Shown one piece after another: positions 34,681-46,778 of a stretch of 64,000 bases of DNA. The translations under genes and the position numbers were made by a program. Position 1 is the first letter of the stretch; each line of letters begins with the position of its first letter. This stretch comes from Otis tarda (taxonomy: Eukaryota; Chordata; Aves; Otidiformes; Otididae). Location: the NCBI GenBank assembly GCA_026413225.1, contig CM048552.1, positions 210,813,553 to 210,877,552 of the forward strand, written 5' to 3'. The notes under the pieces were generated by a model. That model had not been told where the DNA came from, did not search any database, and was given only the letters and a program-made list of their open reading frames with translations.

Positions 34681-37600
34681 ATTGTTGTTAAGTTGGGATT
34701 GTTGTTATGCAGAACTCATAAGCTAGGAATAACTCTAGTATCAAGCGCTAGCATAAATCAGTTCTTGAAAGCAATATTGTTCAACACTATCTTGCTTTTT
34801 GGCTTTCATTTTAGATCTGCTGGAGCTTGGAGACAAATAGATCACTTATATTAACACATTTATTTTAAAATAGTTTCATAATGAAAACTCTATTTCCTTC
34901 CATTGGTGTGTGCGTACTTTGCTATTATAAACCAGAATGTGTGGAAGATTAGTTGCTCCTACTTGTAATGTAAATTGCGTAGTGTACCAAAAGCATTGCT
35001 TGTCCTCTGTAAATGTTTTATTTGAATTGAATACTCTTGTAAAACTATACAAACGGTCTTCCCCTGATTATTATTGTTTGTGGTTTTTGGTTTTTTTTCT
35101 TCTTTTTTCAGCTTCCCATTTTCAAGTTGAGGGAAAAACATGTTAATTCACAGTGAAATTTGTATAAATGTTTAAAATGGCTACATTTGGCATTAGTGAG
35201 ACTTTTGCATCAGAAAACTTGGGATAAAGATGCACTAATAAACTTCTATACAGGTAGATCACTTCAAGGTTAGGTACGTAAGATAAGTGTAGATGAAGAA
35301 TACCAAAAAAGATTTCGATGTTTATCAGTGCAATGATAAGAGCTGATGAAATAATTTTAATCCATTGTTTTCAGATAGTACCAAAACTCAAACTAGTTTC
35401 AGTTGTGCAAATTGAAGTTTAAGACTGTCTAGATTCAGACCTTGTCAAAGCAGTTATCTGGTTTTAAAATGCTATTATAAAGAAAAAAAATGGCATTCCT
35501 TTGTTGTTTGTTCTGACCTAATCTTCCTACTGTAAAGTCTAGACAAGAACAGCTGGACAAGCTCCGAACCATAGCGTTATGACTGAATCGGAGTCACTGT
35601 TCATATTTCCTCTATTCTTATTATCCATAGCTTTTCTTAGGAAAAAATGAAAAGTAGATTTTAAAATGGATTTTACATGAAGTATGGCACAGGGTACATG
35701 TCAAATCAGAGCTTAGATCAGAATGGCTTTTTGTGCTTGCTTGTCAGTTAAATAAATAAAAAGTAGCAGTTGAGAACTGGAAGAACTTTTAGTAAATTGT
35801 TATTGATGAGAAAAAATAAGAAATGAAGTTAAAGAAAAAAAAATGGATACAAATTTATTAGATTTCTCAAATGTTTAAAAGTTTTGAATTTCCAGATGAT
35901 GGAATCGTGTTCGAAGTTGCTGAATAGGAAGAGTGGAATAATTTTGCATTGTTCATACCCAAAGACAACTTGAGAAATTAAATATACCAAGAACATAGGC
36001 TACTGGTGTTCAATTTGCACGCTGAGCACTTACAGAATATTTAACAGCTGCAAATGGTATCCTCATCTCTGTCAATTAAAATACAATAATTCTGTTTTGA
36101 ACAGGAGAGTCAAAACTGAAAAAAGTGAGTGATGGATCTGAATGTGAATACTAGTAACTGGAAATGGGCTCGTGTTGAAGGGAATTGCTCAAATGCTTAA
36201 AATAAGTCATACTCAGAAGTGGTTTTCTTTTTTAAGAACAAGTACGTAGCAATTTAAAAGAAGTGAGGTCTTAATATAAAGAGGAATTATCAATATTATA
36301 AAAAACTAGTGTTGTACATCTGTTTTTTCCACATAATTTCAAAAAAAAAACACCAAAAACCCCAATCACTGAAAATGGCTTTACTGAGAAAATGACTGTT
36401 GCCTCATACTGTGTGCCATACTAGATGTCCAACTTTATAATTTTGAAAGTGCTGTTTCCCTTTCCCCTCCTCTGCATTTTAAATACCTATACAAATTTAT
36501 TTCAGTCTGTAAGGGTCACAAGGAGATCTCTTTCCAGAATCATATTTTGCCTGTGAAAATGCTTCCTGCAGCAGCATTGCCTTTGATTGATGCTCTCAGT
36601 GATCCTTCCTCAAATTGTTGAGGTTTCTCATGAGGTTTCACTGGTCTTGCTGATGGTGTGGTCAGTGTAAAACAGATGAGTTCTGTACGGGATGTATATT
36701 ACTCTTCACTGCCTTATTGCTAAATTCTGTGCATGTGCAGAGATAAGGCAGGTTTGCTGTTGAAGTTTGTAAGAAATTTTTAGGAGCAGTAGAGGTCAAA
36801 GCTGTTCAAGCTGTGAGGCACTGCATTGCCATGAGCATAGAACCCCTCCTGCTAAGTGACAAGTGCTATTTTCAGAATAGCAACCCTCTCAGATTTGCTA
36901 TTATTAAATATCATAAACCATGCCAAGGCAAGTGAAGCTGCAATGGTTCTGTTTATGAACTGCTTTGTCAGTTGCCATTCTTCCATGAGATGTGTCATGG
37001 GACAAATGTTTGCTTTTCAGTGGTGTACACTGGTTCACTTCAGCACTGATTTTGGGAGAAGGCTTGTACCTGAGAATACATTTTTAACTAAGAAAGAGAA
37101 AACTTCATAAATGTTAATGGATTTGGATCTTCAGTACAGAGTATAGCTTGGCAAATTGTCAGTGCACAATAATGTTTGTAGGTTAATTATTCAGGGATCA
37201 CTTGTGTCTCAGAGGTTTAAATTCAGCTCTGAATTGCTCATCAGGCAGTTCAATTGATTTTGGTGGAATTACAGAAGGTCTAAGAGTCTAATTTGCCCTA
37301 AGAACAGATAAAAAATGCAAGAGAGATTCAGTGCAACAACAAACCATAGCCCACCGGCTTATTACTGAAAACTCACTCAACTTTATTGCCCTCAAGGGTA
37401 ATAGGGAGGGCCCTATTAGGAAAAGTCCCTCCTGCAACTAGGGAATAGGATAGCATCAGTGCATTTTAAGTTATACGATATCACAGCTTGTCGTTAATGT
37501 TGCAAAGTTTGGCTGTGATTGCATCAAGGCAAGGTTTCTTTTGAGGGGTTTGAGAGCCATGAGCATTTTCTTCTTCTGCCTGTTTTGGAATAGAAGTATT

Positions 37601-39086
37601 CAGACCATCTAAAAGCTGTAGCTATTCCATGTCATATGAGGAAGAGCTATAGCTGCCCAGAGATACCTTCAAACACCCAGCTGGAAATTACCTTCATGCA
37701 TAGCCCGGCATGTTGTTGGGGTTCTGCTCCCTATTTCCTTAAGGATCTGAAAAGTACAAATAAAAGAAGAATTTTTCATGAGAGAATTTGTCAGGATGGA
37801 AATAAACAAGGACAGGGATAGAAAACTGCTAATGGCACTCTCAGAAAGAATCTTACTAGCAGATGATGCATTGCAGAATTGGTGCCTCTACATATTGAGT
37901 AGAAAAATTGGTCATGGTCTAGCTTTTTCTTATAGTTTTAGGGCAAGGGGAAAAGCCATTTTTGGGGACAATATAAGGCATAAGGTCCTCTCTTTTTAAT
38001 CTAACCCTACAAATAAACTGTCACTGGCTAAAGTCATGGAAGATGCATTTACACAAAAGACAAGGAGAAGCATGATCACACTTGAGATAGATTCCCAAGG
38101 GAATGAAGACTGGATAACAGTAGTCAAACGCATCTAATGAATCAGTCCTTGGTTGTCAGGATTTGCATATTCAATCCAGTTGTTCTGCAAGTAATGCAGA
38201 ACAAAAGACAAAGCATCAAAGCATCAGAACATTTTTTTTTTGACCAAATTTCCAGCAAACGGATGAAAAATGCCACGAGTGTGTGGAAGAGAATGGGGTT
38301 GCTTTACTGCATTTGTCTCTCTGCTTCCAGACCCTTTTTGTTGGAAAATGTGACAGCTATTTAGATTGGGGTCACAGGAGCTCAGCGCGGTGGTCAGTCT
38401 ATCTCCAAGGAAACAAAAGCACCCGCAGTTCCTGGAAAGCTTGAACTTTAGTCCTGTTCAGAAATTAGGCAACTTGAATATTGCAGACTTCTTGTCTCCA
38501 GGAGTCAGCATCTGGGATACTGATAAGCTGCTTGAAAGACGAGAGGTGATTTCTAACTACATTTGACACACTGGAGTAAATTGAGTCTTTAAAGTTAAGA
38601 TAAGGCCTTTTATTTTAAAGGCAGCAAGTGATTTATCAAATAAAACTGAGGCTAAGGCATTCTGCCAAAAATAACATTAACTCCTTTCTAATTCATACTT
38701 GGCAAGTTAACTGGTAGGTCCCACATCTCTGCAACAGGCAACTCACCTCTAAAATTTAGATTACGTTTGTTTTGTGGAGGCTTCTAGCTGCTTCCGCAAG
38801 TGCCCACGCTTCTTGGACCTGCAATTGCTGTCACTTTTAAATATGGAAGTCATGACTTGCTTCTTTTTTGGGAACTGGAAAAAATGAGAGGGAACTTTTC
38901 CATTCCAGAAATATAGCTTGTGTCTGTTTTCTAAAAAAAAACCCAACCACTGCCTATTTATTTACCAGCAGGGAGATCTTTTGTGGATCTTTAGTGGGGA
39001 AAAGCAAACAAACAAGCAAAAAAACCTGTCTGAAACTGTTACAGATTTGCTGTTCCATCCACCTCTTTTCCTTTGGTCTTTGGGAT

Positions 39087-39135
39087 GAAAAAAATATTAT
39101 TTTCTTTCCTTTTTCTTCTTCTTTTCTTTTTTTCA
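39087..39135. repeat. Pyrimidine tract
   Basis: Almost pure C/T on the plus strand, mostly T with TTC and TTTC units. Confidence 0.85.
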
Positions 39136-39775
39136 ATCTCAGCACTGCCTAATGCCCATATTCCAGAGGTGATGTGTACAGTGATCGCTGTGATCTAATA
39201 CCATGTTAATATTAGTTATTTTTGACCTTTTTGTAGGTTCCTCTCCGAGGTTTTGAGTCATGCTGAAAGCTGCTGTGTGGCCTCAGCCTTGCGTTTTGTG
39301 TTTCCAGGGGCTATGTGCAGGAGGTGGGAGGATGGTATAGGGCAGGGCTGTGACATCACAGTCAGCCACAGAGGACTTTAGAGTCCCAAGAGCATCTCAA
39401 AAGTGCACAGGTACTAGAAACACGTTTATTATAACATCTCTGGTGCATCCTGCTGTGGAACGTTGTGTGAAAGGTTTTTCTTTCCCCTAAGTGCTTCGCA
39501 GTGCGTGGCCTTTGTGTATAAATAGCATACCTGAAGCCCAAGTTTGCTTGTTTGCTGTGTTGTAGATTTTCTGCATTGCCCTGATGATAACCTCACAACT
39601 TTTTCAGGCCTGACCGCTCCATGCTCCCACTCAGTCTTGCAGCCAGTACCATCGGTATAGTGCATTGGTAAATAAACCCGGTAGTTTCCTCACACTTCAC
39701 ACAGTTGTTAACATTTAGATCATTTGTCAGACAGTAGCAAACCAGGACTCTCCAGCCCCACACTTTTCATTTTCA

Positions 39776-40056
39776 TCATAGAATCACAGAATAATAGAAT
39801 GGTTTGGGTTGGAAGGGACCTTCAAAGGTCATCTAGTCCAATCCCCCTGCAAGAAGCAGGGACATCTCCAACCAGATCAGGTTGCTCAGAGCCTCATCCA
39901 GCCTGGCCTTGAACGTTTCCAGGGATGGGGCATCCACCACCTCTCTGGGCAACCTGTGCCAGTGTTCTACCACCCTCATTGTAAAAAATTTCTTTCTGAT
40001 ATCTAATCTAAATCTACCTCCCTCTATTTTGAAACTGTTACCCCTAGTCCTGTCAT
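39776..40056 (-). mobile_element. CR1 LINE 3' end, minus strand
   Basis: It begins at the left with degenerate ATAGAATC-type octamers, then GGTTTGGGTTGGAAGGGACC. It reads inverted through the UTR and into the codons for [20 protein letters not shown] and [20 protein letters not shown]. This coding part is uninterrupted on the minus strand (stop at 39833), so the copy is fairly young. The 5' truncation is near 40056, where CTAGTCCTGTCA gives way to unrelated sequence. It carries the CCAGCCTGGCCTTGAACG subfamily block. Confidence 0.95.
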
Positions 40057-41250
40057 GAAAGAATGGATTTCCATGAAGGAAACACTTTCTTGCATTCTGT
40101 ATCAAGCTTTTGCTTAAGACAAAGGAATTTGTATCCTCCTTTCAAATAAGGAACATACTTATGTGAAAATAATTTAGAGAAGAATTGACTGGGAAAAATT
40201 CAGTCCAGTCTGACAGCCCAATTAATTCATGTAATCGAAAAATTAAAAGGAGATCTCATAATCAGCACAGTGTTTAACCTTACGGTATGAAGGGAATAGA
40301 GGGAGGGAAGAGTCCTCAAGTCTCCTTGACTAAATTTGCCTAATCCTTTGGTTTATCAAGTGAAGGGAACAGCCTGGTGCATGACAGCGAACAATTCATT
40401 TCCACTCCAATAAGTACAGCGAGAAAAAGTGTCCTTTTTAATCAGACAGATTAAATAGGAGCTGTTTCATGCCAATTCAGTGACTTCAGCAATTATAAAA
40501 GAAACTAGACATGGACACGGAACTTGTTCCAATTAGTTTCCATTAACGAGCTCTTTGGAGTAGTTTGTGAAAGCAGTAAACAAATGAAACTAGGAACATT
40601 TGCAGTATGTTTTTCATTATCTTAAATACTTTACTTTCTTGAAGAACCTTAATAGCAGCTCTCTGAGTCTGAAACTAATTCAGACTCTCATATTATCTGC
40701 TCCCCCCACCACCATAGCTGATGTTTATGACTTGAAATCTGATTCTGTTTGTTGGCATATGGGTGAAGCATAACTTTTTCACATTTACTTAACAAATTGC
40801 ACTGCATTAGATAACAGGAGTATGAGCATTGTTCAGGTGTGACATCCATCAAAGAGCATTTGTGGGTGTGAGGGAGCGCATGTGTGTGCATGTAGGTGTC
40901 TTTAGGGGACTGTGTGTCCAAGGCCAGCTCCTGGGACATCTGTACTGGGACGGAGCGGGGGGGTACCTTTATTGGCTCTGTTCAACATCTCTGAATGGCC
41001 TCTGCCCCTATTTTGTTTGGTTCACATGTATAGATTTATCCATCAAGGTCCCAAATGGGTAAACCTGTATACCAACATAAAAATAAATTTTGCATCTCTT
41101 CCTTCCTATTTTGCTTATGTCTCTTCATGCTTTCCAGCTTGGCGACAGTGTCTGCTTTAAAACACTTAATGTAAAAGCTGCAGCCACTCTCATGGCAATA
41201 TTCTTATTTTCTTAAATTAAATTCCTGCTCTTTATATGTACTTCCTTATT
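40057..41250. other. Unique sequence between two CR1 copies
   Basis: Mostly the candidate conserved element (40170-40640) followed by ordinary sequence. A GT-rich patch lies at 40858-40915 and a run of seven G at about 40957-40963. Confidence 0.5.
40170..40640. other. Candidate conserved noncoding element (best example)
   Basis: A 470-bp repeat-free block, oddly clean inside the most repeat-rich part of the window. It is rich in homeodomain-type sites (GCCCAATTAATTCATGTAAT, CAGACAGATTAAATAGG, TTCCAATTAGTTTCCATTAA) and keeps isolated CpGs (TAATCGAAAA, ACAGCGAACA, ACAGCGAG, GACACGGAAC, TAACGAGC). No coding frame runs through it. It looks like a developmental enhancer; this is inferred from texture only. 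Confidence 0.33.
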
Positions 41251-41451
41251 AGAATCATAGAATCATAGAACGGTTTGGATTGGAAGAGACCTTCAAAGCC
41301 CATCCAGTCCAACCCCCCTGGAAGGAGCAGGGATATCTCCAACCAGATCAGGTTGCTCAGAGCCCCGGCCAACCTGGCCTTGAACGTTTCCAGGGATGGG
41401 GCTTCCACTGGGCAACCTGTTCCAGTGTTCTGCCATCCTCAGCATAAAAAA
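41251..41451 (-). mobile_element. CR1 LINE 3' end, minus strand
   Basis: It begins with two AGAATCAT octamers and AGAACGGTTTGGATTGGAAG, then the inverted UTR and the end of the coding region up to GCCATCCTCAGCATAAAAA. A deletion has removed about 9 bases (GGCTTCCACTGGGCAACC instead of the CCACCACCTCTCTGGGC type seen in the other copies), so the frame is altered. It is 5' truncated. Confidence 0.95.
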
Positions 41452-43609
41452 AGTAGTTGCTACATCATGATTATTGCCACCAGTTAGTGTTCAGAGGGTC
41501 CTCCTGTACCAGTGAAGGAGCCATACCACTGCTCCTTCCGTTAAATTTTCTTCTGGTTCAAAATATCTTATTTTCCACTGTGCTTCCTTTTTTTTTTTTT
41601 TTTTTTCCTTTAATATTTCAGTTATGACTACACCACACTGAAAACAGAATATTAGTTTGTAAAAATGTATTGAGTTGGGCGCTCATATATAGTGACAAAT
41701 ATAGGCATTGCAAGTCTCAGAAATCTTTCTGAGACTTCCTTTTTTTTGTTCATCATAAATATTAGAAAGGAATTTTTTATTTTTGCTTTCCTCTAACGTT
41801 AAATATTTGTGGGAAAGATGATTGGGGTGATTTTTTGTTTGTTTCTTTCTTTTTTTCCCAAACCCATATTTCAACACAAACAATATGACTGCAAGTTGTT
41901 GTAGAAAGATGCTTACAAGGTACAAATATCTAAATGCCGAAACCTCATTTGTGGAATAGCTTATTTTGGAAACTCCCACAGAGGAGATAGGTGAAATTTT
42001 TTTTTACAAGAAATGCTCTATTTGGGCTCAGATAGCACAAGGTAAGTCTAATCTGCCCCAGACCCTGTACAAGTGGTACTCTTCCTCATCTTTCACTCCC
42101 AACACTCTTTCCTTTATGCAAATCTTCTGTTCATTATATTCCCTGCTCTCAGACTCCACTCATTACTAGAGTTAAACAAACTTCAGAGCACAATCACGTC
42201 TTGTTCATGTCTTGCAGAGAGTGAGGTATTATATATGTATAAAGTCGTGATTTCAGACTAGATGTAAGAGCCACCCGAGAATCCATCAGGTCCAGCACCA
42301 GCCCAAGCAAAGGATATCCATCCCCAATGTAAATTAAATTCCTTTTTTTTTTTTTTAGCAACAGCAGAGAATGATAGTAGAGTAAAATTCTGATATTCAT
42401 TGAGGTGCTTTCATATCCATTATGTGTGAGGTAGTTATATTGAAGAATCTTACTTGAATATTAATTTATTTGGGTTGGGCAAGACCTTGCAAAAATGGAA
42501 GGTTTATCCCAGCATCTTTAATGCAAAAATTGAAAGTGTAGACATTTTCAGCCCTTGACCGCTGTGCTCTTGTGCTGTACCAGACTTCAGGTTTTATGAT
42601 AATTTTTCAGATTGTTGCTCTGTTTCTAATGCAAGTATAATAGTACTTTAGCAAACCAATATTATTGCAATTTCATTTCAGGACACTTATTTCAGAGAAT
42701 TACACCTCCGCTATTTCAGAATGACTTAGGCTAGAGTTTGGCAAACAACAGATCAATATTGGGTGATCCTCTTTTTATTTGGGGAGTCTGTTATGACTGG
42801 GTAGAGCTAACAAATATGGAAATTGCTTGTAACAGAAAACCTCTCCAGTGGAGTTGTAAAACTGGTAATTCTATTCAAGACCTGTTTGTTGTGGTTTGAT
42901 CTGCATAGCATAAAACGTACCAAGCTGAGCGTCTAAGAGGAACGTGCAGAATGAAAATGCAGAGAGCCTTCCCTCTGACTGGCGAGCTCTAGCAGCTGCA
43001 TAATCCTGCTCTTACAGTTTGGCAGGAAAGGTCTAAAGCTGTGAGGAAAAGAAATAAAGCGGCTGTATCCTTTCTGTGCCTCACAACCCTCTGCACTGCA
43101 ATAAACCTGGCAATGCAATCAAGTCTTTTCCCCCTGTACCTCCGAATTCAAAGAGTTGAGGAAAATCATCAGCATAGCTCTAAAATATAATAACATCCTG
43201 ACTGGGGACTTTGAATCTAGTAATGAATAATATAGAATAGGGTTTAGAAAGGAAACTTTTGGTAGAGATTTATGACTAAGAATGCTCTCTGCAAGAGTGG
43301 GCAGAGCTTATAATAATAATGAACTTCCGTATGCCTGGACATAACTTCTTGTTGTTCCTGTTCTTCTCAAGATTTCATTTGAATGTGGGTGCCTGCTTTT
43401 GTCAGTTGAACAGTTTGCATTCTTGGCACATGGCATCTCTATCAAGCAAAGGATATGGAAATGCAGATCCAAATGAACCTGTAAACACTGTGTTTGATTT
43501 GACAACGCTGGAGAAACATCTGTTTTGCAGACTGCTATGGAACAATTAAGCTTTTAGAAATACACATCTCTTAGGCATTTTTCTGTCTGCAATCTTCCTT
43601 ATTCTAAGG
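41452..43609. other. AT-rich intergenic sequence
   Basis: It has poly-T runs at 41588-41606 and 42342-42357. No gene or transposon recognised. A frame at 43319-43549 has no recognised domain. Confidence 0.5.
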
Positions 43610-43850
43610 TGTTGTGGTTTATCCCTAGTCACCACACAGTTTCTCACTCACCCTCCCCCTCCCCAGTGGGATAGGGGAGAGAATTGGGAAGAAAGGAAAC
43701 CTCATGGATTGAGATGAGAGTTTACTAGAATAGCAAAGGAAAATTAAAATAATAAGAAAATATAAGGCTATTAAAATATACAAAATGAATAATGAATGAT
43801 TTCGTACCACCCGATGTCCCAATGACTAATACAGCCATAGCATCCCAAGA
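43610..43850 (-). mobile_element. Partial LTR (same family as 18-kb LTR), minus strand
   Basis: The intact LTR 3' end lies at the left: TGTTGTGGTTTATCCCTAGT and CACCACACAG correspond to the inverted end of the 18-kb LTR. Matching continues through CCCAGTGGGATAGGGGAGAG and TTGAGATGAGAG, then the A/T-rich R/U5 part and ACCACCCGATGTCCCAATGA. Similarity to the 18-kb LTR is lost at about 43835-43850, so the U3 part, including the TATA box, is missing. Confidence 0.85.
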
Positions 43851-45664
43851 GGGACATTGAAACGAGCTAGGATCTCAGAAGAAGACATCAGTGATTTACC
43901 TACTTAGGCTAGTGTACCTTGCTTACCCTTGTAAAGGAAACTGTTAATGCCCCCATACACCACCTACTCCAACTCCTTGTTTACACATCACATAGGTATC
44001 GCATAACACCTAGGATCCAGCAATGTCACTGCTAATACTGAAAGGTTGAGGAAAAATGTCTGGAAATAAAAATGCTTTTAGAAATGCAGATACAGAATTC
44101 TATTAATATAAATAGAACTTATTCACATCTTTAAAGTTTCGAAGGGTATTCAAACAGATCATGGAGAGAACCTGCTGAATTCTCTCCCAAATAGAAACTG
44201 AGACAGTTTTTAAAGTCCTGTGCAGACACCTAATCTGTAACGGAACAAGAAGAATTACCTAATATCACAAGCCCATTTATGATTTGAGGCTGGTTGATCT
44301 TTCTAGCGAGGTATCATTACTACCCTAGACACACATATTACTAAATGATGTCTGCTTCCACTACATGCTGCAAAGATTTTATTTTCACATTTGCCTCCAA
44401 ATGTTGATGGCTCTGGGATTAATTGAATGAAGGATATACAACAGAAATGCTAGACAACAAATTGCTGACCGTCAGCTATATAACTACTTTTGAAAATGTA
44501 TGTATGTACTTCTGCCTCAGCATAGTAAAAAAGAAAGTGCATTGACACTATAGCGTTATAGCTGTTCCTACATCTTGTCAGCAAATTTTGTAATATACTA
44601 GTGGTGTACGTGTTTCTGAATTGTGCAGATAGCGCATGCCGTGAATAAATATTTTGGCAACTTAACATTTCTTTCTTCTGAGTCTTAATTTGTGCTTTTT
44701 GTCTGCAGAAGCCATCAGCGTGCATACCTTGTATACAACTTTTTTTTCTTTTGGCAATATTATTGATGTTGTTAGAGTGCTTCGCAATGCTTAGTCAGTC
44801 ATATCACTCAAACAACTGACAGGTGGCTTGTTCTACAGATGGATAAACACTAGCACATGTTAAACAGCAAATATCTAGAAGAAGTGTTTTGTCGCGTATT
44901 TGTTGACCATCCAGCCATCTGCCTGATTTTCTTTAAAGTACAGCCCATGGTGGATTAACAGACAGTGAAAGTGGTGTAGTACTGGTGCTAAGGTTCTTAA
45001 TCATTCTTATAACATCCCAATGAAAACTTATTCGCCAAAATCTAAATTAGATGGGCAGACATATAGACTGGGAAGTGTTCCAGATACTCTTTAAATATCA
45101 AAGGTTCAACACCAGTTATAGTAAAAGTGTGATCCTTTACTGTATCACCACATGAAGTGCTACCAAGGAGGTGCTTTACATAACATAGTGATGAGGAATT
45201 CAGACACTTGAGGGAAAGGAAAAATCATCAGTTCCCAGCAGGTGAAGTCTTGTTTCTCAGTCTTTAAGGTACTGAAATCCCAGGATATAGCACTCATATC
45301 TACAGCGGTGCTGGCTAGCTTACGTAGTAGTCATACAAGTATTGGGAACATGTATTTCTAAAAGTTATGTAGGCTTTAAAATAATTCATTTGGACTAATT
45401 TATTGAAGAAAAAAAAAATCCACAGATATTAAACACAAAGACACCACTTGTGGCTCAGGAAGTCCTTGATACACAGAAGGTTGGATGACTGTGTGTAGAG
45501 AAGTATTTCTGTCTCGCTGCACTGGTTTAGACTGCTTTCTAGTATATGTCCTTTATTACATGCCCTAGTAGAGTATAAATCTTTTGATCTGACGCGATGA
45601 AACTATTTTTTTCCCATTCAACAACTAAGTGACCATATGGCAATAATCATAGTATTATGTATTA
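43851..45664. other. Unique intergenic sequence
   Basis: No gene or transposon recognised. The segment next to the partial LTR (43851-44040) could be diverged viral-derived sequence, but I cannot support that. Confidence 0.45.
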
Positions 45665-46632
45665 TTGCTCTTATTTCTCCTTCATCTTTTTCCAGTCCTC
45701 CATGAACTTCTCAGATGTAGGTCCTTCCCATGGGCTTCACAAACTGCTCCAGTGTGGATCCCTTCCACGGGCTGCAGTCCCTCAGGAACAGGCTGCCCCA
45801 GTATGAGTCCCCCATGGGGTCACAAGTCCTGCCAGCAAACCTGCTCCAGCATGGGCTCCTCTCTCCACAGGGCCACAGGTCCTGCCAGGAGTCTGCTCCA
45901 GTGCAGGCTTCCCAAGAGGCCACAGCCTCCTTCGGGCATCCACGTGCCAAGGCGCGGGGTCCTGCAGGTGAATCTCTGCTCCTCTATTGACCTCCATGGG
46001 CTGCAGGGGGATAACTTGCTTCACCATGCGCTGCATGACAGGCTACAGGGGAATCTCTGCTCTGGCCCCTGGAGCATCTCCTCCCCCTCCTTCTTCACCA
46101 ACTTTGGTGTCTGCAGAGCTGTTTTTCACACATAGTTTCACTCCTCTTTCCTGCTGCTCTTCAGCAGCAGTTTTTTCCCCCTTAGAATCATAGAATGGTT
46201 AGGCTTGGAAGGGACCTTCAAAGGTCATCCAGTCCAACCCCCCTGCAAGAAGCAGGGACATCTCCAACCACATCAGGTTGCTCAGAGCCTCATCCAGCCT
46301 GGCCTTGAACGTTTCCAAGGATGGGGCATCCACCACCTCTCTGGGCAACCTGTGCAGGTGTTCTATAACTCGCATTGTAAAAAAAATTTTCCTAATATCT
46401 AATCTAAATCTACCCCCCTCTATTTTAAAACCATTACTCCTTGTCTTATCGCAACAGGCCCTACTGAACAGCCTCTCCCCATCTTTCTTCTTAAGCATGT
46501 TACCATAGAGGTGGTACCACTGTCACTGATTGGCTTGGCCTTGGCTAGTGGCTCTATCCTCTTGCAGCTTCTCACAGAAGCCACCTCTGTAGCTCCCCTG
46601 CTACGAAAACTTTGCTGCACAAACCCGATACA
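45665..46632 (-). mobile_element. Partial LTR (1.1-kb family), minus strand, split by CR1
   Basis: It belongs to the same LTR family as the copy at 56.3 kb. Read on the minus strand it starts TGTATCGGGTTTGTGCAG at 46632. It runs through a block with AGCCAATCAGTGACAGTGGT (56-kb equivalent AGCCAATTGGTAGC), a degraded TATA region (ACATGCTTAAGAAG), CTGCAGACACCAAAG, TGAAGAAGGAGGGGGAGGAG and repeated CTGCAGCCCATGGAGG/GGAGCAG units. The 3' third (after about 45665) is missing. A CR1 (46184-46489) interrupts it between the TATA region and the downstream part. Long frames over it on both strands (for example 45665-46135) are compositional shadows. Confidence 0.85.
46184..46489 (-). mobile_element. CR1 LINE 3' end nested inside an LTR, minus strand
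   Basis: AGAATCATAGAATGGTTAGG at the left marks the inverted CR1 3' end. The coding part ([10 protein letters not shown]...[20 protein letters not shown]) is open on the minus strand. It is truncated at CCCATCTTTCTT, after which the LTR resumes with CTTAAGCATGTTA. About 306 bp are present. It carries the CCAGCCTGGCCTTGAACG subfamily block. Because it splits the LTR, it inserted after the LTR did. Confidence 0.95.
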
Positions 46633-46778
46633 AATAGTTAAGAACTGTTTAGGAAATCCATATTTTTTTCCCTCCTTTGTGATTCCTAAGAGGATTTTTT
46701 TTTTGTCACAATATAGCCCATTTTACTAAATGACGAGCTGGGGATAGGAAGATCAGTTGCTAGAAGAGGATACCATGG
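46633..46778. other. Short unique spacer between LTR and CR1
   Basis: About 146 bp with a T-run near 46695-46705. Nothing else recognised. Confidence 0.5.

Larger units (their letters stand above)
34167..39775. other. Unique AT-rich desert-like sequence
   Basis: More than 5 kb without a recognised transposon or gene. It contains the candidate conserved element at 34440-34680 and a pyrimidine tract at 39087-39135. Short A-runs occur near 35479 and 36340. A cluster of plus-strand frames at 36856-38566 (61-84 codons) shows no recognised domain. Confidence 0.5.

Noticed and set aside
35325-35350. microRNA resembling the CAGTGCAAT seed family
   Set aside because: Only about nine bases match from memory and no stable hairpin is visible around it.
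45665-46135. Plus-strand frame of 156 codons
   Set aside because: Antisense of the partial LTR; same compositional explanation.
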